Assembly: GCA_036268375.1 (NCBI GenBank)
Contig: DATAUH010000521.1
Span: 1-9,526, forward strand
Direction: 5' to 3'
Length of the DNA: 9,526 bases
Origin: PALSA-243 sp036268375
Lineage (GTDB): Bacteria > Acidobacteriota > Terriglobia > Bryobacterales > Bryobacteraceae
Shown: in pieces, positions 1-7,607 of the stretch
How positions within the stretch are numbered: the first letter of the stretch is position 1
Layout of the letters: every line of letters begins with the position of its first letter
Position numbers and translations under genes: made by a program
The notes under the pieces: generated by a model
The model's input: the letters and a program-made list of their open reading frames with translations, nothing else
Told to the model about the DNA's origin: nothing
The model's database searches: none

Positions 1-2944
1 GCCTGTCCGTCGATTGCTCCACCTGCGTCCGGCAACTGAACCCGTCCGCCACAACCAACATGTCCTTCGACGCCGCGCGCACCTTCGGCAATACCCCCAG
101 TTCGCCCACCCGCATCGAAATGTCGTACTTCTCCTCTTCGAAACCGAAGCTCCCCGCCATCCCGCAGCACCCCTCGTCCAACACCGTCGCATCCAGTCCC
201 ATGTCATGCACCAGCTTCTCTTCTTCATCCATACCCAGCACCGCCTTCTGATGGCAGTGCCCATGCACCAGCGCCTTGCGCTCCAGTCTTGGAGGATGGA
301 AGTTCGGCGCATGCTTCACCAGAAACTCCGCCAACGTGAATGTCTGCTGCTTCAGCCGCTTCGCATCTTCATCGTTCGGTAGCAGGTCCGGCATCTCATC
401 GCGAAACACCGTCACGCAGCTCGGCTCCAAGCCCACCACAGGCGTGCCCGCCGCAATCGCCGGCTGCAGCTTGGTCAATATGTTCTTCAACTGCGCTTTC
501 GCCAGATCCAGCATGCCGTAGTCGTAAAGCGGCCGTCCGCAGCACAACTTCGCCTTCGGCACCTTCACTTCGAAGCCGGCCGTCTCCAACACCTCCACCG
601 CTGCCGCCGCCACCGCCGGATGAAAATAATTGCTAAATGTATCCGGCCATAAAATCACCGCCGGCGCGCCGCTATTCTTCTTCGGTCTTCGTGCAAACCA
701 CGATTGGAACGTCTGCCGCGCAAACTTCGGCATCGGCCGGTGCTGCGTCAGCCCTCCCGCCGCCCTCGCTACATCGCGCAATCCCGGCGTCTGGCTAAAG
801 AAATTCGCCACCTCCGGCGCCACCGACGCCGCCCGCGCCCACCACGGAATCAGCCCCATCGCGTACGCATGCCGCGGCCGCATTTTCCCTTCGTAATAGT
901 GCGAAAGAAACTCGGCCTTGTACGTCGCCATGTCCACGTTTACCGGACAGTCGCCCTTGCACCCCTTGCACGACAAACACAGGTCGAGCGCATCAAACAT
1001 CGCCTCGCTCTTCCATCCGTCCTGTATCGTCTCGCCCAGCATCGTCTCGAACAACAGGTGCGCCCGCCCCCGCGTCGAGTGCTTCTCTTCCATCGTTGCC
1101 CGGTAACTCGGACACATCGTGCCCTTATGCTGCCGCCGGCACTCTCCCACGCCCACACACCGCAGCGTCGCTTGATTGAAGCTGTTGCCGTCCGCCGCGT
1201 AATGAAAATGCGTCTTCGGTTCCACCGGCCGGTAGTCCGTCCCCAGCCGCAAATTCTCGTCCACCTTGTACGGGTTCACGACCTTCCCCGGATTCATCTT
1301 CCACGCCGGATCCCACAGCGACTTGAACTCGCGGAACGCCTGCACCAGCTCCTCGCCAAACATCTTCGGCAGAAACTCCGCCTTCGATTGCCCGTCCCCG
1401 TGCTCCCCCGAAAGCGACCCGCCATACCGCACCACCAGATCCGTTGCATCCTCCATAAACGAGCGGTAGTTCTTGATTCCCTCCGCCGTCAGCAGGTCAA
1501 ACGTAATCCGCGTATGTATGCAACCCTGCCCGAAATGCCCGTACAGCGCGCCTTCGTAACCGTGCTTGTCGTACAAAGCCTTCAGCTCCCGCAAGTACGG
1601 ACCCACGCGGTCCGGCGGCACCGCCGAATCCTCCCAGCCTTCCCACGTGACATGCTGCCCCGGCACCCACGCCGTCGCGCCCAACCCCGCCTCGCGAATC
1701 TCCCAAATCAGCTTCTCTTGATTTGGATCATCCACCAGCTTGATGCTCGGCGCATCCTTTTTCCCCTTCAGCATCTCCTCCAACCGATGCGCCGCCGCGT
1801 CCGATTCTTCCTTCGAATTCCCGCCAAACTCCACCAGCAGCCATCCGCCTCCCGGTGGCAGCAGCTTCAAATCCGAAACGTCCAGGTTCTTAACCCTCAT
1901 GTTCTGAATCAGCAGCTGGTCGAGCGCCTCGCACGCAATCGGCTTGCTCTGCATGATCTCCGGCACGTGGTCTCCGGCCACATAAATGTCCGGGTAACCC
2001 AGCACCACTAGCGATCGCGCCGCCGGATTGTGCATCAGCCGCACCTCCGCTTCCAGCACAAACACGCACGTGCATTCTGTTCCCACCAGCGCTCGCGCCA
2101 CATGAAAACCGTTCTCCGGCAACAGTTGATTCAGGTTGTATCCCGACACCCGCCGCGGAATCTTCGGGTACTTCTGGCGAATCAGATCCGCATACTTATC
2201 GCGAATCGCGCGCATCCCGCGGTAAATCTGCCCGCGCCTTCCACCCTCGCGAATAATCCGCTCCAGCTCTTCATCGCTCGTCGGCCCCACGCGCATGCGC
2301 ACGCCGTCATACGTCACGATGTCCAGCCACTCCACGTTGTCGTCGGTCTTCCCGCCCATCACCGAATGCGTGCCGCAGGAGTTGTTCCCGATCATTCCGC
2401 CCAGCGTGTTGTGATTGTGCGTCGCGGGGTCCGGCGCAAACGTCAACCCATGCACGTTCGCCGCATCGCGCAGCCAATCCAGCACCACCCCCGGTTGCAC
2501 CCGCGCCCGCTTGCGGTCGGCATCCAGCTCCAAAATCTTGTTGAAGTATTTCGAGCAGTCAAACACCACTGCTACGTTGCAGCATTGCCCCGCTAAACTC
2601 GTGCCGCCGCCCCTCGCCAGAATCGGCGCGCCGTAGCTGTGGCAAATCTCCATCGCCTTCACCACATCCTGCGCGCTCTTCGGAATCACCACGCCAATCG
2701 GCGTCTGCCTGTAATTCGATCCGTCCGTCGCATACAGCGCCCTGCTGCCTTCGTCAAAGCGCACTTCGCCTTCGACAATCTCCTTCAGCGCTTCATACAG
2801 GTCCCGCGCATACTCCGGCTGCGAATCGCCCGCGCGCCTTCGCGACGGATCCTGATGCCCGCTCGCCGATTCGCTCGGCCCCCGCCGCGTCTTACCGTCC
2901 CCATTCGATGACGCAATGTCATTTGGATGAATAAAGGTCCCCAT
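1..2944 (-). CDS. FAD-linked and Fe-S-binding D-2-hydroxyacid dehydrogenase (YdiJ-like), 3' end cut by the window
   Basis: Translation gives 981 residues and is still open at the window edge. The order of domains is that of the single-chain GlcD/YdiJ type. An FAD-binding PCMH domain carries RGGGTSLAGQ at residues 111-120. An FAD-oxidase C-terminal domain carries GEHGDG at about 510-516. A dicluster ferredoxin part follows, with one Cys group at about 595-613 and CxxCxxCxxxCP at about 655-666. Then come two CCG (heterodisulfide-reductase-like) repeats, with CCGRP near 800 and CCGMAG at 926-930, and an HxHCHQK motif near 893. Such enzymes oxidise D-2-hydroxyacids (D-lactate, D-2-hydroxyglutarate, glycolate-like acids) and pass electrons through the Fe-S centres to an acceptor; the substrate here cannot be read from sequence. 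Only a few tens of residues seem to be missing. ATG at 2944 is preceded by GGAG about 13 nt upstream; an in-frame ATG at 2965 is an alternative. The first 40 residues look unconserved. The start overlaps the end of the upstream gene by 26 nt, implying co-transcription. Confidence 0.9.
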   Translation of the reverse strand, partial: MGTFIHPNDIASSNGDGKTRRGPSESASGHQDPSRRRAGDSQPEYARDLYEALKEIVEGEVRFDEGSRALYATDGSNYRQTPIGVVIPKSAQDVVKAMEICHSYGAPILARGGGTSLAGQCCNVAVVFDCSKYFNKILELDADRKRARVQPGVVLDWLRDAANVHGLTFAPDPATHNHNTLGGMIGNNSCGTHSVMGGKTDDNVEWLDIVTYDGVRMRVGPTSDEELERIIREGGRRGQIYRGMRAIRDKYADLIRQKYPKIPRRVSGYNLNQLLPENGFHVARALVGTECTCVFVLEAEVRLMHNPAARSLVVLGYPDIYVAGDHVPEIMQSKPIACEALDQLLIQNMRVKNLDVSDLKLLPPGGGWLLVEFGGNSKEESDAAAHRLEEMLKGKKDAPSIKLVDDPNQEKLIWEIREAGLGATAWVPGQHVTWEGWEDSAVPPDRVGPYLRELKALYDKHGYEGALYGHFGQGCIHTRITFDLLTAEGIKNYRSFMEDATDLVVRYGGSLSGEHGDGQSKAEFLPKMFGEELVQAFREFKSLWDPAWKMNPGKVVNPYKVDENLRLGTDYRPVEPKTHFHYAADGNSFNQATLRCVGVGECRRQHKGTMCPSYRATMEEKHSTRGRAHLLFETMLGETIQDGWKSEAMFDALDLCLSCKGCKGDCPVNVDMATYKAEFLSHYYEGKMRPRHAYAMGLIPWWARAASVAPEVANFFSQTPGLRDVARAAGGLTQHRPMPKFARQTFQSWFARRPKKNSGAPAVILWPDTFSNYFHPAVAAAAVEVLETAGFEVKVPKAKLCCGRPLYDYGMLDLAKAQLKNILTKLQPAIAAGTPVVGLEPSCVTVFRDEMPDLLPNDEDAKRLKQQTFTLAEFLVKHAPNFHPPRLERKALVHGHCHQKAVLGMDEEEKLVHDMGLDATVLDEGCCGMAGSFGFEEEKYDISMRVGELGVLPKVRAASKDMLVVADGFSCRTQVEQSTDR

Positions 2945-4070
2945 AGATTTTATATTTCTCCACATCCGAAGATTTCAGTTCGAGCCCCAACCCCGGCCCC
3001 TCGCCCGTACGCAGCATTCCGCCCACAGGCTCTATCGCGCCATCAAAGAACATCCGCTCGATCCGCGCATGATCGTAGAAATACTCCACATCCCGCGCCC
3101 TCACCGCCGCGCAACACAAATGCGTATGCAGAGTCGGAGCCGTGTGCGCCGAAAGTGGCGTCCCAAACCCCTCCGCCAATCCGTCCACCTGTAGAAACCC
3201 CGTCACACCTGCGCACCGCGTCGCGTCCGCCTGCAGCACGTCCACCGCGCCTGCTTCCAACATGCGCCGGAAGTACAGCGCGTCGTATCCGTATTCGCCC
3301 GCCGCAATCTCCATCCCCGCCGGCCCGCGCTCGCGTAAATACCGCAGCCCCTCCAAATCGTCCGAGCTCACCGGCTCTTCAAACCACCGCACATCAAACT
3401 CGCCAAACGCCAGCGCCTTCTCCACAGCCTGCTGCCGCGTGTACGCCCCGTTCGCGTCCACCATCAGGCGCACTCCTGCGCCCACCGCCGCGCGCGCCGC
3501 CTTCACGCGATCGACGTCATCCTCCGGCCGCGTCCCAATCTTCATCTTCACCGCACGAATGCCCTGCGCCGCCCAGCCCGAAAGCTGTTTCTGCAACTCC
3601 TCCACCGTATAGGATGTAAATCCTCCACTGCCATAGGCGGGAACTTCCGAACGTGCCTGTCCCAAAAGCGTGGCCAATGGCACATTCAGCAGTCTGGCTT
3701 TGAGATCCCACAGAGCGGCATCGACGGCCGCAATCGCCATCGAACACACCCCTGGCCGTCCTAAATTGCGGATCGCGCGCACCATCGCCATCCAGGTCTC
3801 TTTCACCCGCATGGCATCGCGCCCCACCGCCACAGATTTCAAACTGGAGTCGATTAATTGTGCTGCGGAGACGTCCGCATACGTGTATCCCAGGCTCTCT
3901 ACGCCTGCCGCTTTCGCGCGCGCCACCACAATCGTAGTGGCGCGCCACTCAAACGTTCCGTCGGCTTCGGGCGAAGTCGTTGGAATCTTGAACGCAGAAA
4001 CCCTCAGGTCGTCAATGGCGCCGTCCCGATGTGCTGTCAACGCCAATGGTTGCAGCAAGGAGCGGGCCAA
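2919..4070 (-). CDS. Mandelate racemase / muconate lactonizing enzyme family protein (probable acid-sugar dehydratase or racemase)
   Basis: The protein has 383 residues and belongs to the enolase superfamily, with an N-terminal capping domain (about 20-140) and a TIM-barrel domain (about 145-360). All active-site positions of the mandelate racemase subgroup can be seen: KxK at K175/K177, metal ligands D205 (VDANG), E231 (WFEEP) and E259 (AAGEYG), the Asp-His dyad D282 (QADATR) and H309 (SAHTAP), and E329 near the end of the barrel. These enzymes abstract the proton alpha to a carboxylate with Mg2+ bound and then racemise or dehydrate; many relatives dehydrate aldonic acids. The exact substrate is unknown. 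The enzyme is presumably cytoplasmic, since no signal peptide is evident. The ATG at 4070 lies 6 nt after the DNase II stop but has only a weak ribosome site, and the first 20 or so residues precede the usual family start, so the true start may be internal. The end overlaps the FAD dehydrogenase gene, so both are probably made from one transcript. Confidence 0.9.
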   Translation of the reverse strand: MARSLLQPLALTAHRDGAIDDLRVSAFKIPTTSPEADGTFEWRATTIVVARAKAAGVESLGYTYADVSAAQLIDSSLKSVAVGRDAMRVKETWMAMVRAIRNLGRPGVCSMAIAAVDAALWDLKARLLNVPLATLLGQARSEVPAYGSGGFTSYTVEELQKQLSGWAAQGIRAVKMKIGTRPEDDVDRVKAARAAVGAGVRLMVDANGAYTRQQAVEKALAFGEFDVRWFEEPVSSDDLEGLRYLRERGPAGMEIAAGEYGYDALYFRRMLEAGAVDVLQADATRCAGVTGFLQVDGLAEGFGTPLSAHTAPTLHTHLCCAAVRARDVEYFYDHARIERMFFDGAIEPVGGMLRTGEGPGLGLELKSSDVEKYKIYGDLYSSK

Positions 4071-4076
4071 TGCGTG

Positions 4077-5345
4077 CTATTGGACGGGTGCGCTCTCGCC
4101 CTTCAACAGCCCCGCAACGCTTTCGTGCAACCCCGCGTTGTCCACCACAAAAAACAGCCCGCCGCGCGCATCCTGACTACTGGCGCACTTCGTCAACGAG
4201 CCCTGCTGGTTCATATCCCCGAAGATCGAATAGTTGTGCTTCCCCGTCGACACCCCGAGCTTCGCGTGGTTAGCACTCGTCGCCGCTCCGCCTTTCAGCC
4301 CTATTGGATTTCCCAGCCACGTGCCGCTCGTCGCAATCTCCACCGCCCCCGCGGCGGTCTTCAGCCCTGCGTCCCAGCACTCCACCGATGTCGCCGCGGT
4401 TGTCGAATAAATCTCGGGCGCATCCCACCACGACGCCACCCGCAACGGCTCACCGCCCAGCAACGACGAAACCATCTGCCATGGCGGCACATGCAGTCCC
4501 GATGGTTTCGAAATCAGCGTCACCCCGCTCGAAAGCTTCACTGTGGTCGCCGCCTTGCTCACCGATTTCACGCCTAATCCCTGCACCGCAGCTGTCACAT
4601 CCGCCGGTCCGCCGCTCTTCACAATCTGCAAATTGCTCGCGTCCGTCACCACGCTCGCATTCACCAGCGCGTTCAATACGCGCACCACGTCGCCATGAGT
4701 CAGCTTCAGAGCAAAAAAGTGCTGGCTCACTTCAATGTCGTCATCACCCGCAATACACCCCAGCGTGTTCCCCAGCGTCTGCCGCGGATGGGCCTTGTTT
4801 CCCGCGCCCGGCCAATCCGGCGTCGAAACCTGCATCACCACGCCATTCCCGCTGCCATCCCAAGCCATCACGCCCTTTGAGTGCCCCCACGGTTCGTCCC
4901 GATTCTCGACGGGGTCTTTGTAGAACTGGTCGTTCCACACCACGTAAAAATATTTGCCGCCGTATATCTGGTCGAACGTTGCGCCCACCGGATCGGCCTT
5001 CCCATCGCCGAGGCAGGATCCGCCCAACTGAAGCTTAGTGTTGGCGCTGCTCGCATACGCGAACTCCTGGCTATATTTGCTATAGCTCTGCGAAACGCCT
5101 CCAAACGTACACGCCCGCTGCGCCACTGGACACGACGCCGGATAAGACGCTGTATTGAACTTAAACGCGAACCACCAGTTCACTGGAGTATCCACGTTTA
5201 GTAACGGAGTCGGCGCAGCGGCCGATTGCGGCGGAGTTGGCGCAGCCGGCGCGGCAACCGGCTGATCCGCATATACGCACGAACCCTGCGCAGCCACCAA
5301 CGCCGCGCAGGTCAAAATCAGATGCAAGTCCCGGGTTCTCTTCAT
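4077..5345 (-). CDS. Exported DNase II family endonuclease
   Basis: The protein has 422 residues. An N-terminal signal peptide (about 1-26, likely cut after VYA) is followed by a Pro/Ala-rich linker (27-47). The rest follows the DNase II layout: NWWFAFK at 56-62, YVVWNDQ at 134-140, GHSKGV at 154-159, a THGDV segment near 216, NHAKLGVS at 359-366 and FGDMNQ at 375-380. The two HxK motifs, H155-K157 and H360-K362, correspond to the paired catalytic motifs of DNase II, which has a pseudo-dimeric phospholipase-D-like fold. Family enzymes cut double-stranded DNA without a metal ion, usually at acid pH, leaving 3' phosphates. The family is best known from animal lysosomes and is scattered in bacteria. 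An AGGAG ribosome site (minus strand, 5356-5360) lies upstream of the ATG at workable spacing. It is 28 nt downstream of the RNase T2 gene and shares an export signal with it, which suggests joint degradation of external nucleic acid. Activity is inferred, not shown. Confidence 0.88.
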   Translation of the reverse strand: MKRTRDLHLILTCAALVAAQGSCVYADQPVAAPAAPTPPQSAAAPTPLLNVDTPVNWWFAFKFNTASYPASCPVAQRACTFGGVSQSYSKYSQEFAYASSANTKLQLGGSCLGDGKADPVGATFDQIYGGKYFYVVWNDQFYKDPVENRDEPWGHSKGVMAWDGSGNGVVMQVSTPDWPGAGNKAHPRQTLGNTLGCIAGDDDIEVSQHFFALKLTHGDVVRVLNALVNASVVTDASNLQIVKSGGPADVTAAVQGLGVKSVSKAATTVKLSSGVTLISKPSGLHVPPWQMVSSLLGGEPLRVASWWDAPEIYSTTAATSVECWDAGLKTAAGAVEIATSGTWLGNPIGLKGGAATSANHAKLGVSTGKHNYSIFGDMNQQGSLTKCASSQDARGGLFFVVDNAGLHESVAGLLKGESAPVQ

Positions 5346-5373
5346 CGGTACCCCTCTCCTGACAAAGATAAGT

Positions 5374-6066
5374 TCAACGAACCGGCAGCAGCGTTACACT
5401 TTTCGCCGGACACATCCCTGCGCTCGACGTGCACGCCTGCGGCATCAAGCCTTTCGACATGCACACCCGTACTTCTTCCAGATTGTTGTCCCGATAGCAT
5501 GAGACTCGAAACGCCGTCTGTCCAAACGACGGATTCGCTCCTGCCATTTGCGTCTCGATGGCCAACGGCGTCAGCGTCAACTTCTGCGTCGGTTTCTGCA
5601 ACTGCGCCGGAATCTTCACCGAATCCCGCGCCTTGCGTAACGTCGCAAAAAAGTCCGTCACGTTCAACCCGCTGCAGCTCCCATGCGTACTCCACTCATG
5701 TTGAATCAGCGACGCGCTTGTCATATACGGCAGAGTCGCGTTCACCACCGCCTGCGGCACTGTCGACGACCCACACTTCTGCGGTCCTTCCGACGTATCG
5801 TTCTCCGGCCACAGCCCATGCACCACAAACCCCACACTCGTTCCCGCGCCGCACTCCGCCGGATCCTGCTTCGCCCCACTCGGATTCTCCTGGCAGTAAT
5901 TCGGCCCATACGACATCACCAGCATGTAATAAGAAAACGAAGCCGCCGCATGTGACGTCGCCTTCTTCGATCGCTGCGCATTCACAGGGCCGGCCGCACA
6001 CATCGCGATCAACGCTATCACCGCCAACGCGCCAGCCCCGCAGGTCAATCGACTTCTAAAATTCAT
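5374..6066 (-). CDS. Exported RNase T2 family ribonuclease
   Basis: The protein has 230 residues with a clear signal peptide (hydrophobic segment about 10-25, likely cut after VNA at 30). RNase T2 active-site segments are present: CAS1 as FVVHGLWP with H83, and CAS2 as HEWSTHGSC with H123, E124 and H128. These supply the general acid and base and the phosphate-binding His/Glu of family enzymes, which cut single-stranded RNA through 2',3'-cyclic phosphates. The Lys usually seen one residue before the last CAS2 histidine is Thr127 here. Cysteines at 58, 72, 98, 131, 195, 202, 212 and 219 fit a disulfide-bonded periplasmic or secreted protein. It is the first gene of the minus-strand cluster and is divergent from the TIGR03435 gene at 6342. 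The ribosome site before ATG 6066 is poor (purine-rich GGGAAAAGAG). RNase T2 identity is firm; normal catalytic rate is less so because of the Lys-to-Thr change. Confidence 0.92.
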   Translation of the reverse strand: MNFRSRLTCGAGALAVIALIAMCAAGPVNAQRSKKATSHAAASFSYYMLVMSYGPNYCQENPSGAKQDPAECGAGTSVGFVVHGLWPENDTSEGPQKCGSSTVPQAVVNATLPYMTSASLIQHEWSTHGSCSGLNVTDFFATLRKARDSVKIPAQLQKPTQKLTLTPLAIETQMAGANPSFGQTAFRVSCYRDNNLEEVRVCMSKGLMPQACTSSAGMCPAKSVTLLPVR

Positions 6067-6127
6067 ACGAGCTCTTTTCCCGTTCCTGCTGACTGTAGCG
6101 CAAAAACCCGCCCTCTACGGCCACAAA

Positions 6128-6143
6128 CGGGTTACAGTACCCG
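6128..6143. repeat. Short inverted repeat in the divergent intergenic region
   Basis: CGGGT and ACCCG are separated by TACAGT, about 65 bp upstream of the RNase T2 start codon. It sits where an operator or promoter-proximal site would be expected for the minus-strand cluster. No convincing -35/-10 pair could be assigned on either strand of the 6067-6341 gap. It could be a binding site or chance. Confidence 0.3.
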
Positions 6144-6341
6144 CTATGCCGGCCCATTTCACAAAGTCGCCAGCAAAATCGACAGCTTACACGTCGCGGC
6201 CGGTATAGCGCCTCAATTTGCCTAGCCGGAGAGTCCCTGAATCCTTCCGCGGCGCCAAATCGGTCTTCAAAAAATGATGGGTGTATAGGTTGCCTAACCC
6301 ACGCCGCCAGGCGCCGTCCAATCGGCGAAGGAGTCGCGTAA

Positions 6342-7103
6342 ATGGAGAGGCCATGTAGACGCGTAGTGCTGGCGACCATCGCAATCGGCTTACTCCATGC
6401 GCGCCCAGAGACACAGAACCAGGACCGGAGCCCCGCCTTCGAAGTGAGTAGTGTCAAGCTGGCCCGCGGCGGCCCCGTCAAAGTCCAATCCGATCCTGGC
6501 CGGCTCACCATCAGCGACGAAAGCGTCGAAGTCTTAATTAAGCTCGCTTACGGCCTGCGCGACTACCAGTTCGTTGGCCCCGGCTGGCTGCATACTGCGC
6601 GCTATGACATCATCGCAACGACGGCCTCACCTCAGCCTCGCTCCATACAACTCGCCATGCTGCGCAGCCTGCTCATCGACCGCTTTAAGTTGGCGATTCA
6701 CCACGAATCGAAAAACCTTCCTATCTACGCCCTCGTTATCGGCAAAACCGGCCCCAAGCTGAAACCCATGGACGAGAGCTTGCCGCGTCCGTTTGAGTTG
6801 TACTCTAACTTCCAGATGGCGCCAACCGCAAGCGGCGCTACCGAACTGCGGGGCTATAGCAGCCTGGGTCAGCTCTCCGATTTCCTTACACGTCTCGTAG
6901 AACGGCCAGTCCTCGACCGTACCGGAATCGCCGGCAGTTTCGATATCCGGCTCCTCTGCGCGGTCGACGGCTATCCCGGCTTCGAAACCAGTCCGAGCGT
7001 CTTCGATGCCGTGCAATCTCAACTAGGCCTGAAGTTGGAACCCCGCATCAGCCCGGTCGAAATCACCATCGTCGACCATGTGGAGAAGCCCACCGAGAAT
7101 TAA
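6342..7103 (+). CDS. TIGR03435 / DUF3738 family protein
   Basis: The protein has 253 residues, normal for this acidobacterial paralogous family of unknown function. Recognisable family segments are FEVSSVK at 33-39, a DPGRL...LIKLAYGL stretch near 65-85 followed by VGPGWL, LLIDRFKL near 110 followed by YALVIGKTGPKL, a PVLDRTGI...FDI segment, and the C-terminal LGLKLEP...IVDHVEKP tail. The N-terminus (about 7-20) is hydrophobic, consistent with export, although a clean cleavage site is not obvious. The start is well supported: GAAGGAG at 6327-6333 lies 8 nt before ATG 6342. It is transcribed away from the nuclease cluster and towards a second member of the same family at 7608-8447. Solibacter-type genomes hold many copies, often beside repressors or peptidases, but no such partner is seen here. 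Confidence 0.88.
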   Translation: MERPCRRVVLATIAIGLLHARPETQNQDRSPAFEVSSVKLARGGPVKVQSDPGRLTISDESVEVLIKLAYGLRDYQFVGPGWLHTARYDIIATTASPQPRSIQLAMLRSLLIDRFKLAIHHESKNLPIYALVIGKTGPKLKPMDESLPRPFELYSNFQMAPTASGATELRGYSSLGQLSDFLTRLVERPVLDRTGIAGSFDIRLLCAVDGYPGFETSPSVFDAVQSQLGLKLEPRISPVEITIVDHVEKPTEN

Positions 7104-7120
7104 CTTTGCTCTTGCCGGCT

Positions 7121-7134
7121 AGGGGTTCTCCCCT
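7121..7134. terminator. Possible weak hairpin terminator after the first TIGR03435 gene
   Basis: AGGGG-TTCT-CCCCT forms a five-pair stem with a four-base loop, 17 nt past the stop codon at 7103. No T-run follows, so intrinsic termination is doubtful. Confidence 0.3.
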
Positions 7135-7168
7135 CTGCGAATCTCAGCGGTTCGGTTCCTTCGCAGCA

Positions 7169-7196
7169 GTGTTCTCGGATCGGTGTTCTCGGATTG
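7169..7196. repeat. 14-bp tandem duplication
   Basis: GTGTTCTCGGATCG is followed directly by GTGTTCTCGGATTG (13 of 14 bases identical). It lies in the non-coding gap. It is either a small replication-slippage duplication or a paired binding site. Confidence 0.75.
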
Positions 7197-7607
7197 GTAT
7201 TGATTTTGAGCGCTGGCCATTCGCTGGATAGCCGGAAACTGCGGTCAGGGGTTGCTTTCTCGGTTGTGGACCTCACGCTGACACAGTCCAACTCGGGGGC
7301 GAGCCATTTAGTAAATCGGAAACCACCCTCCTCGAGAAAGTCCGGAGACCACGGCGCACTACCAACGCTTGCGCCGCGACATTGAGATCCTTTGCAGTTG
7401 CCGTTTCCACCGCAAGAATGCCTTTTGGGACTGCGAACGCCAGGCCTACGTGGACAGAAATTGGCAGCTGTTTAACATCGTGTTCTATTTCACGCGTTAA
7501 GCAAACGATTGAGATCTTCGTCCGTCGCAATCATCTCGCGTTGACCTAAGTGCTGAGACTGACCAACTCCGGTTTAGCGGCCTTCGGCAGGCGTCTTGCG
7601 GGATCTC

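Larger units (their letters stand above)
7104..7607. other. Intergenic gap between convergent TIGR03435 genes, no recognised gene
   Basis: About 500 bp without a supported gene. An 85-codon minus-strand reading frame (7273-7530) and short plus-strand frames cross it, but none shows a family motif, a ribosome site or homology I recognise. A small hairpin (7121-7134) and a 14-bp tandem repeat (7169-7196) are the only structures seen. It may be a decayed gene. Confidence 0.5.

Noticed and set aside
704..2011. 435-codon plus-strand reading frame
   Set aside because: It is antisense to the FAD/Fe-S dehydrogenase, which reads cleanly with conserved motifs. The frame is rich in Arg, His, Pro and Leu and shows no family motif, as expected from an antisense frame of a GC-rich gene.
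2030..2596. 188-codon plus-strand reading frame
   Set aside because: This is another antisense shadow of the dehydrogenase, over its FAD-binding domain, with biased composition and no recognisable motif.
2927..3619. 230-codon plus-strand reading frame
   Set aside because: It is antisense to the enolase-superfamily gene, with very high Pro/Arg/Ser content and no motif.
6056..6511. 151-codon minus-strand reading frame across the divergent intergenic region
   Set aside because: It overlaps the RNase T2 start and lies antisense to the well-supported TIGR03435 gene with its own ribosome site. No conserved motif is seen.
7273..7530. 85-codon minus-strand reading frame in the gap between the TIGR03435 genes
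   Set aside because: The composition is not absurd, but there is no ribosome site, no motif and no recognised family. It is mentioned under the intergenic entry rather than called as a gene.
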